From the NCBI GenBank assembly GCA_946479405.1, contig CAMLGD010000022.1, forward strand, positions 1 to 24,374: a stretch of DNA of 24,374 nt. The letters are read 5' to 3'. Under the pieces are notes generated by a model. It ran no database searches, was not told the DNA's origin, and was given only the letters and a program-made list of their open reading frames with translations. A program made the position numbers and the translations under genes. Below are positions 16,695-24,374 of the stretch, one piece after another. This DNA is from an uncultured Vogesella sp. (GTDB lineage: Bacteria > Pseudomonadota > Gammaproteobacteria > Burkholderiales > Chromobacteriaceae). The first letter of the stretch is position 1. Each line of letters opens with the position of its first letter.

Positions 16695-17570
16695 TCAGCG
16701 CCACAACCGGTGCAGCCAGCCACGGCGCGGTGCCGGCAGCGCGTGATATACCGCGGCCACCAGCTCGTTGATCAGCTCGGCATCCGGCACCGGCTGCCGC
16801 GCCGCCACCGGGTCGCGGCTGCCGCTGGGTGTCAGCGTAATGCTGTGCTGCTGGCGCGCCACCCGGTAGCCGCTGGCACACGCCGGACAGTACACGGTGA
16901 CGCCATCGCCGCTGCGACGCGGCAGCGCGATGATGGGGCCGCACTGCAGACAGCGTTGCATCGGTATACCCGCCTCGCTGTGGCCGATGATGTGCGCCAG
17001 CCGGCCGGCGGCGCCCAGTGCCAGCAAGCTGCGGCCAACCTGGCTGTCGAACTGGCTGTCCAGATGGTCTTCGATGATCTGCAAGGCGCGCGCGGCCGGC
17101 ATGCCGGCGCGGTAGGGACGACTGCTGGTCATGGCGTCGAAGGCATCGGCCACCCCGACAATGCGCGCCGCCAGCGGTATGGCCTCGCCGGCCAGCCCCT
17201 GTGGGTAACCGCGGCCGTCCGGCGTTTCGTGGTGCATGAACACCGCCTCGTACGCCAGGCTGGACAGCGGGTGGCCGGCCAGCAGGTCTGCCCCCACCCG
17301 CGGGTGACTCTTGATGATGGCGTATTCCTCGTCGCTCAGGCGTTCGCACTTGTTCAGGATCGCATCCGGCACCCCCACCTTGCCCAGGTCGTGCAGAAAG
17401 CCGCCCAGCTCGATGCGCGCCACGTCCGTCGGCGGCAGGTGCAGTGCCTGCGCCAGCAGGCGGGCAAACTGCGATACCCGCCACAGGTGGCCGCCGGTGT
17501 AGGCGTCGCGCGCCTCCACCATCATCGCCATGGTGTACAAGGATTTGAGCAATTCCGCCGCATAGTTCAT
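16695..17570 (-). CDS. HD-GYP c-di-GMP phosphodiesterase with C-terminal zinc-ribbon-like module
   Basis: The product is 291 residues. The HD-GYP domain fills about residues 1-175: TGGHLWRVSQFA, the HD pair H60-D61 in GGFLHDLGKVGVPDAILNK, EEYAIIKSHPRVG, and HHETPDGRGYPQGL (113-126). All metal-binding residues I can check are present, so hydrolysis of c-di-GMP is expected. After it, C197-x2-C200 and C228-x2-C231 look like a zinc ribbon, followed by a short helical tail. I see no receiver or sensor domain before HD-GYP. ATG 17570 is preferred to the upstream ATG 17600 because GGAGAA lies just before it and a TTGGCCGCA motif occupies the longer N-terminus. Confidence 0.88.
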   Translation of the reverse strand: MNYAAELLKSLYTMAMMVEARDAYTGGHLWRVSQFARLLAQALHLPPTDVARIELGGFLHDLGKVGVPDAILNKCERLSDEEYAIIKSHPRVGADLLAGHPLSSLAYEAVFMHHETPDGRGYPQGLAGEAIPLAARIVGVADAFDAMTSSRPYRAGMPAARALQIIEDHLDSQFDSQVGRSLLALGAAGRLAHIIGHSEAGIPMQRCLQCGPIIALPRRSGDGVTVYCPACASGYRVARQQHSITLTPSGSRDPVAARQPVPDAELINELVAAVYHALPAPRRGWLHRLWR

Positions 17571-17660
17571 CCGCTTCTCCACAGGTTGGCCGCACTGCAC
17601 ATCCGTCGCTGCCGGCGGTGGATTCTTACAGCATAGCCGGCAGGGCGGCAGGCAAACGCG

Positions 17661-17666
17661 TACAAT
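17661..17666 (+). promoter_or_regulatory. Candidate -10 box (TACAAT) for the RlmI-like gene
   Basis: GCGTACAATGCCG resembles the strings before hemX and ygjP. It would start transcription about 48 bases before ATG 17722. No clear -35 box. Confidence 0.35.
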
Positions 17667-17721
17667 GCCGCCATCCGGCCGGAGCCTGTGCTACCGGCCG
17701 CCCTTTTTCCAGAAAGAAGCC

Positions 17722-18729
17722 ATGCCCACCCTGACCGAATTGCTGCAGGCCGCCGATAGCCATCGTGCCGACCTGATCGCCCGCCTGGCGGAAGAAAAAA
17801 CCACCGCCTACCGCCTGTTTCACGGCAGCGCCGAAGGCCGTCCGGGCCTGACCATCGACCGCTACGGCGATGTGCTGCTGATGCAGACCTTCCACACCCC
17901 GCTGTCCGACGACGAGTACGCGGCGATTGTGGCGCACTACGCGCCGCTGGGCCTGCTGCCGGTATACAACGACCGCAGCGGTGCCAATTCGCGCATCGGC
18001 AACCGCCTGCCGCCGGAAGAACTGGAACAGGCGCAGCTGCCGCGCACCATCAGCGAAATGGGGGTGAACTATCACTTCCAGGCGCGCCACCAGGGCCAGG
18101 ACCCGTGGCTGTTCCTCGACCTGCGCGCCGGTCGTCGCCGCGTGATGCAGCTGGCCGCCGGCAAGAGCGTGCTCAACCTGTTCGCCTACACCGGCGGCGT
18201 GGGCGTGGCCGCGGCCAAGGCCGGTGCCAGCTTCGTGATGAACGTGGACTTCGCCGAATCCAGCCTGCAGGTGGCGCGCGCCAACGCCAAGCTCAACGCG
18301 CTGGCCACCCGTCCGCGCTGCGTGCAGAGCGACTGCTTTGCCGCGCTGCGCCAGCTGTCCGGCATCGGCCAGCCGAAGATGGTACGCGGCAAGAAAATGC
18401 CGCCGTTCCCGGAGCTGGAGGCACGCCAGTTCGATGTGGTGTTCCTCGATCCGCCGCGCTACGCCAAGAGCCCGTTCGGCGTGGTGGACCTGATCAACGA
18501 CTACCCGGCGCTGTTCAAGCCGGCGCTGCTGGCCACCGCGCCCGGCGGCGTGCTGATCTGCTGCAACAACGTGGCACAGGTGGACCGCGAAGCCTGGCTG
18601 GCGCAGCTCAAGCGCAGTGCCGAGAAAGCCGGCCGCCCGGTACGCGAGGCGGAATGGATCGCCCCGGAAGACGACTTCCCCAGCTTTGATGGCCAGCCGC
18701 CGCTGAAGATGGTGCTGCTGCACGTCTGA
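17722..18729 (+). CDS. RlmI/RlmK-like class I SAM-dependent RNA methyltransferase without PUA domain
   Basis: The product is 335 residues. Residues 28-60 carry the RlmI-family motif AYRLFHGSAEGRPGLTIDRYGDVLLMQ. The Rossmann domain starts with FLDLRAGRRRVMQLAAGKSVLNLFAYTGGVGVAAAKAGA (about 131-169, SAM motif I). VFLDPPRYAKS (about 240-250) is the catalytic DPP motif, and GVLICCNN (about 276-283) carries the cysteine region expected in m5C methyltransferases of this group. E. coli RlmI (396 residues, 23S rRNA m5C1962) has an N-terminal PUA domain of about 70 residues that is absent here. The target base is therefore uncertain. It is followed by a strong terminator. Confidence 0.82.
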   Translation: MPTLTELLQAADSHRADLIARLAEEKTTAYRLFHGSAEGRPGLTIDRYGDVLLMQTFHTPLSDDEYAAIVAHYAPLGLLPVYNDRSGANSRIGNRLPPEELEQAQLPRTISEMGVNYHFQARHQGQDPWLFLDLRAGRRRVMQLAAGKSVLNLFAYTGGVGVAAAKAGASFVMNVDFAESSLQVARANAKLNALATRPRCVQSDCFAALRQLSGIGQPKMVRGKKMPPFPELEARQFDVVFLDPPRYAKSPFGVVDLINDYPALFKPALLATAPGGVLICCNNVAQVDREAWLAQLKRSAEKAGRPVREAEWIAPEDDFPSFDGQPPLKMVLLHV

Positions 18730-18774
18730 CACCGCCCTGCCGCGCAGCTTGGCCGCATGCGCCAGCCTGCTAGC

Positions 18775-18809
18775 AATGCCGTTCACTTCGCCGGGTGAGC
18801 GGCATTTTT
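18775..18809 (+). terminator. Rho-independent terminator of the RlmI-like gene
   Basis: AATGCCGTTCAC (18775-18786) pairs with GTGAGCGGCATT (18795-18806) with one G-U pair, around an 8-base loop, and ends in TTTTT. It lies 45 bases after the stop. Confidence 0.9.
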
Positions 18810-18940
18810 CATGCCCGCAGCGCGGTGGCGGCGTGGCCATCACCGCGCCGGCACTGTGCTCGGACGCGGGCCAGGGCACAGTCAACTTCATGATTGGCCA
18901 CGGGTTTCCTACACTGAAGACTGGTACCCGGAGAAAGCCC

Positions 18941-20494
18941 ATGCAAGCTCCCCCCACACCTGCCGGCGAGCAGGCCAGACTCGCCCTGTTGCAGCGTACC
19001 GCGCTGCTGGATACGCCACCGGAGCCGGAGCTGGATCGCATCGTCAGCCTGGCCGCCGCCATCTTCAACACGCCCACCGCGTTGTTGAGTCTGGTGGATC
19101 ACGACCGGCAGTGGTTCAAGGCGCGCTACGGCATGGCGCTGCGCGAGACGCCGCGCGACGTGTCGCTGTGCGGCCACGTGGTGGCCAGCGGCAGCATGCT
19201 GGTGGTGGAAGACACGCTGCTGGACCCCCGCTTTGCCGATAACCCGCTGGTCACCGAGCTTGGGCTGCGCTTTTACGCCGGCGCGCCGCTGCGGCTGGAT
19301 GGCGCCCACACCATCGGCACGCTGTGCATCAACGATCGCCAGCCACGGCCGTTCGGCGCCAGCGAACAGCAACAGCTGCAACTGCTGGCCGATACCGTGT
19401 GCGAGCTGCTGCGCACGCGCATGACGCAACTGGCCATCGCCCAGCAATGCGAACGGCTGGTGAGCGTCAACCAGGCACAGGCCGGTTTTCTGCTGGACCG
19501 CAATATGGAGCCCGCCAGCCAGACCATCCTGGCGCCGCTGCTGGAAAGCAGCCACAGCAAGCTGGGCTTCATCGCCAGCTGTCAGCTGGACCACGACGGC
19601 AACCTGTACCTGGACATCCTGGGACTGGCGCAGAACGACCCCATCGCCATGGCCTGGCTGCTGCCGCTGCTGCAAAAGCACGACGGCAGCTACCGGCTGT
19701 ACGGCTTCGACCACATCCTGGCCTCGGCGCTGAGCGAAGGCGACCCGCTGGTGATCAACCAGCCGCGGCTGTTTGCCGAGGACGACACCCGGCTGGCACA
19801 GCTGACCTCGCTGCTGGCGATTCCCTGCTTCTGCCACGGTACGGTCAAGGGCCTGATGGTGCTGGCCGACCGCCCCGGCGGCTACGAGCCGGAGCTGGTG
19901 GCGCAGCTGTCCACCCTGGCCGACACCATCGGTTCGCTGCTGCACGTGCGCGATCTGGAGCTGGCGCGGCACGCCGCCGAGGCCGAGCTGGCGCGTCAGG
20001 CCAGCATCGACCCGCTGACCGGGCTGGCCAATCGCCGCGCCTTCCTGGAGCGCTGCCAGGGCGCGCTGCAGCTGCTGCAGCGCTACCAGACCAGCTTCAG
20101 CGTGCTGATGCTGGACCTGGACCACTTCAAGCTGATCAACGATGGCCTGGGCCACGCCGCCGGCGACTACGTGCTGTGCGAAATTGCCCAGCTGCTGCGC
20201 CAGCAGCTGCGCGATACCGACCAGGTGGCACGCTGGGGCGGCGAGGAGTTCTGCATCCTGCTGCCGCAGGAAGACGGCGAGCGCGCGCTGCAGCTGGCCA
20301 ACCGCCTGCGCGATGCCATCGCCAATCTGGAGCTGAGCTGGCACGAGCGCATGATCCAGCTCACCGTCAGCATCGGCGTGGCCGGCATGCTGTCGCCACA
20401 GGACAATATCGACACCCTGCTGGCGCGCGCCGACCAGGCGCTGTACGCCGCCAAGCTGGCCGGGCGCAACCGCTGCCTGCAAGCCGACGAATAG
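18941..20494 (+). CDS. Diguanylate cyclase with two GAF domains
   Basis: The product is 517 residues and soluble. The first GAF domain is at about 20-155 (DRIVSLAAAIFNTPTALLSLVDHDRQWFKARYG ... LRLDGAHTIGTLCINDRQPRPF). A second GAF-like region is at about 185-335 (FCHGTVKGLMVLADRPGGY). A short helix linker leads into GGDEF (about 350-515), which begins with SIDPLTGLANRRAF. The active-site loop is GGEEF (433-437), and an inhibitory RxxD site R424-D-T-D427 lies five residues before it, so an active, product-inhibited cyclase is expected. GGAGA lies 7 bases before ATG 18941; longer in-frame starts would translate through the preceding terminator. The GAF ligand is unknown. Confidence 0.92.
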   Translation: MQAPPTPAGEQARLALLQRTALLDTPPEPELDRIVSLAAAIFNTPTALLSLVDHDRQWFKARYGMALRETPRDVSLCGHVVASGSMLVVEDTLLDPRFADNPLVTELGLRFYAGAPLRLDGAHTIGTLCINDRQPRPFGASEQQQLQLLADTVCELLRTRMTQLAIAQQCERLVSVNQAQAGFLLDRNMEPASQTILAPLLESSHSKLGFIASCQLDHDGNLYLDILGLAQNDPIAMAWLLPLLQKHDGSYRLYGFDHILASALSEGDPLVINQPRLFAEDDTRLAQLTSLLAIPCFCHGTVKGLMVLADRPGGYEPELVAQLSTLADTIGSLLHVRDLELARHAAEAELARQASIDPLTGLANRRAFLERCQGALQLLQRYQTSFSVLMLDLDHFKLINDGLGHAAGDYVLCEIAQLLRQQLRDTDQVARWGGEEFCILLPQEDGERALQLANRLRDAIANLELSWHERMIQLTVSIGVAGMLSPQDNIDTLLARADQALYAAKLAGRNRCLQADE

Positions 20495-20523
20495 CCAGCC
20501 ACGTTGGCCGCAGCGCGGCGCGT

Positions 20524-20529
20524 TACAAT
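20524..20529 (+). promoter_or_regulatory. Candidate -10 box (TACAAT) directly before ygjP
   Basis: CGTTACAATGCGG ends only six bases before ATG 20536. If used, transcription would start at or next to the start codon and the mRNA would be leaderless or nearly so. Confidence 0.35.
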
Positions 20530-20535
20530 GCGGCC

Positions 20536-21042
20536 ATGCTCCAGATCAAATACCTCAACGGCTACCCGGAGCCGCTGCTGCAACAAGTCGCCACCCTGCT
20601 GGACAGCGGCCAGCTGGGCAGCTGGCTGGCCCAGCGCTACCCGGAACGCCACAGCATCCAGACCGACCGCGCGCTGTACGACTATGTCAGCGAACTCAAA
20701 CAACGCTACCTGAAGAACACCGCCGCGCTGGCGCGGGTGCAGTACGACAACAACCTGCATCCGGTGAAAGGCACCCTGGGCAGCAATGCCTTCGTGTCGC
20801 GGGTGCAGGGCGGCAAGCTCAAGAGCAAGAACGAGATCCGCATCGCCACGCTGTTTCGCGACACCCCGCCGCAGCTGTTGCGCATGATCGTGGTGCACGA
20901 GCTGGCGCACCTGAAAGTGAAAGACCACGACAAGGCGTTCTACCAGCTGTGCAACCACATGGAGCCGCACTACCACCAGCTGGAATTCGACCTGCGGCTG
21001 TGGCTGCTGGCGCGCGAACAGGGCGACGGCACCATCGGCTGA
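20536..21042 (+). CDS. ygjP: YgjP-like zinc metallohydrolase (M48/SprT-like fold)
   Basis: The product is 168 residues. As I recall it, the E. coli YgjP sequence matches along the whole length: MLQIKYLNGYPEPLLQQV, ALYDYVSELKQRYLKN, VSRVQGGKLKSKNEIRIATLFRDTP and MIVVHELAHLKVKDHDKAFYQLCNHMEPHYHQLEFDLRLWL. The zinc motif HELAH is at 121-125, with H131 as likely third ligand. YgjP has the M48/WLM metallopeptidase fold and has been reported to act on UTP; the physiological role is not firm. No ribosome site is visible upstream, which fits the leaderless possibility. TTGGCCGCA lies just before the gene (20514) and TGCGGCCAAC just after it (21056). Confidence 0.92.
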   Translation: MLQIKYLNGYPEPLLQQVATLLDSGQLGSWLAQRYPERHSIQTDRALYDYVSELKQRYLKNTAALARVQYDNNLHPVKGTLGSNAFVSRVQGGKLKSKNEIRIATLFRDTPPQLLRMIVVHELAHLKVKDHDKAFYQLCNHMEPHYHQLEFDLRLWLLAREQGDGTIG

Positions 21043-21103
21043 CACCACGCCGCGCTGCGGCCAACGTGGCGGCCGGCATCGAATTGCAGAGCAGGGTGGG
21101 CAC

Positions 21104-21535
21104 TCAGCGCGCCGGGTAGGTTGCCGCCAGCAACGGGACGAGATCCAGCCCCGGCGCCAGTTGCTGCAATAGCTGGCAGGTATCGTCCACGCCGTGGGTG
21201 AGATGGCGCTGCGAGCCGCGCGCCACCCCGGCCATCATCTGGTCCAGCATGTGCTTTTGCAGATTGACCATCGACACGATATTGATGCTGTGCGCCAGCT
21301 CGTGCGTCTCGCACCACTGCATCAACTCCTGCAGCGGCGCGATCACCTCCGGCCCGCCCAGCTGCCAGTCACGGATATCGTTGACCCGCAGCCACGGCCC
21401 CGGCCCCAACGCCAGCGCCGCCGCGCGCACCGCATCGCGATAGTTGCAGGCAAACTGGTAATTGATGCCGCCGGATACCACGATCCACAGCACGCGGCCG
21501 GCCGTGTGAATGCGGTAATCGCCATGTGCCTGCAT
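21104..21535 (-). CDS. Conserved hypothetical protein, family not recognised
   Basis: The product is about 143 residues. It opens with MQAHGDYRIHTAGRVLWIVVSGGINYQFACNY, then GPGPWLRVNDIRDWQLGGPEVIAPLQELMQWCETHEL, and ends with a helical stretch. The alternation of strand (VLWIVVSG, WLRVNDI, SINIVS) and helix recalls a SpoIIAA/STAS-like fold, but this is only a guess. There are no catalytic motifs, signal peptide or membrane segments. The frame is open upstream to ATG 21607 and 21562. I prefer 21535 because GCGGGG precedes it and a -10-like TACACT (minus strand, 21574-21569) would place transcription start near 21562. It converges on ygjP. Confidence 0.6.
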   Translation of the reverse strand: MQAHGDYRIHTAGRVLWIVVSGGINYQFACNYRDAVRAAALALGPGPWLRVNDIRDWQLGGPEVIAPLQELMQWCETHELAHSINIVSMVNLQKHMLDQMMAGVARGSQRHLTHGVDDTCQLLQQLAPGLDLVPLLAATYPAR

Positions 21536-21651
21536 CGTTGCCCCGCTATCAGCAAAAGTCATGCTGCAGTGTAGCCAAAAGCGCGGCGGCGGCTCAAACC
21601 CGGCCACCCCTTTGCGGTATCATCTGTCCCTTGTCATCCAGGAGAGCCGCC

Positions 21652-21840
21652 ATGAGCGACACCAGCGCCAGCCCGAAACCCTGTTACAAATGCGGCGCCC
21701 CCGCCGAGCTGGTCAAAGCCGGCTCGCGGCGCTTCTGGGTGCAGTGCACGCGCTATGCCGGACAAGGCAATTGCAGCGCCATCGGTCCGCAGGCCGACAA
21801 CAAGAAAGAGGCCGTCGCCGGCTGGAACAAGATTCGCTAA
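21652..21840 (+). CDS. Small Lar-like zinc-finger protein
   Basis: The product is 62 residues. The pattern is C-x2-C (CYKCGAPAEL) ... C (VQC) ... C (NCSA) and a C-terminal KKEAVAGWNKIR, the 'eAi..WN.R' ending of the Lar restriction-alleviation family (PF14354). Phage and Rac-prophage Lar dampens type I restriction, but many chromosomal members of this family are simply small zinc-ribbon proteins, and no phage or restriction gene is nearby. AGGAGA lies well placed before ATG 21652. The stop is followed, in the same frame and without further stops, by the FtsK gene 132 bases on. Confidence 0.78.
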   Translation: MSDTSASPKPCYKCGAPAELVKAGSRRFWVQCTRYAGQGNCSAIGPQADNKKEAVAGWNKIR

Positions 21841-21972
21841 ACGCGGTCTGTCATCCGGCCCACGGCACCTGCGCCGCTGCCCCACAGCAGGCGCCGCCGG
21901 CGACGGCCAACCCAGAAACCAGCGTCGGGCAGCCCGCACCACGGCTGCCCGCTCCCGGAAGCGAACACAGGC

Positions 21973-24374
<2,402 letters not shown>

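Noticed and set aside
18749..18940. Longer start for the GAF-GAF-GGDEF protein
   Set aside because: It would translate through the strong terminator at 18775-18809; the ATG at 18941 has a good ribosome site and begins the normal domain.
21838..21972. Lar-like protein and FtsK as one gene interrupted by a nonsense mutation
   Set aside because: The Lar-like protein has a complete family ending (WN.R) and its own ribosome site, and the 132-base joint encodes an Arg/Pro-rich stretch without domain character. Readthrough is kept only as a low-interest idea.

Overview
The window is GC-rich chromosomal DNA (about two thirds G+C by eye), densely coding, from a betaproteobacterium. The hemD-hemX-hemY tail, an RsuA-type pseudouridine synthase, CcoG, YaeQ, YgjP, PaiB and PobA/PobR, together with protein character and codon use, suggest the Neisseriales/Chromobacteriaceae (Vogesella, Aquitalea, Chromobacterium type). 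That placement is an inference. I saw no rRNA, tRNA, CRISPR array, insertion sequence or prophage gene.

Layout. 1-2.7 kb: end of hemD, then hemX and hemY, closed by a strong terminator shared with convergent rsuA. 3.4-4.1 kb: a low-GC patch with two palindromes, then a GNAT acetyltransferase gene destroyed by a frameshift and an internal deletion. 4.2-6.8 kb: a LysE/RhtB exporter and a membrane PAS-GGDEF diguanylate cyclase. 7.1-10.6 kb: ccoG, a convergent MocR-type regulator and an orphan periplasmic binding protein. 10.7-12.9 kb: divergent pobR-pobA for 4-hydroxybenzoate hydroxylation. 13.0-15.1 kb: PaiB-like FMN-binding protein, YaeQ and a second orphan binding protein. 15.1-16.6 kb: a TetR regulator divergent from a thioesterase-DUF1304 pair with a clear operator between them. 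16.7-20.5 kb: an HD-GYP protein with a zinc-ribbon tail, an RlmI-like methyltransferase lacking PUA, and a GAF-GAF-GGDEF cyclase. 20.5-24.4 kb: YgjP, an unrecognised protein, a Lar-like zinc protein, and a long FtsK-type translocase cut by the window end. FtsK runs off the right edge and has no visible N-terminal membrane segments.

Three c-di-GMP enzymes lie in the window: two cyclases, each with GGEEF and an RxxD inhibitory site, and one HD-GYP phosphodiesterase. Most other loci are one- or two-gene units with their own regulators.

The most unusual signal is not a gene. The 9-mer TGCGGCCAA/TTGGCCGCA occurs 22 times (11 in each orientation), 19 times as the 10-mer TGCGGCCAAC, against well under one expected from base composition. 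It is about three-fold enriched between genes and once forms a perfect 20-bp palindrome. It behaves like a DNA-uptake-sequence or other genome-wide address motif, unlike any Neisseria DUS dialect I know.
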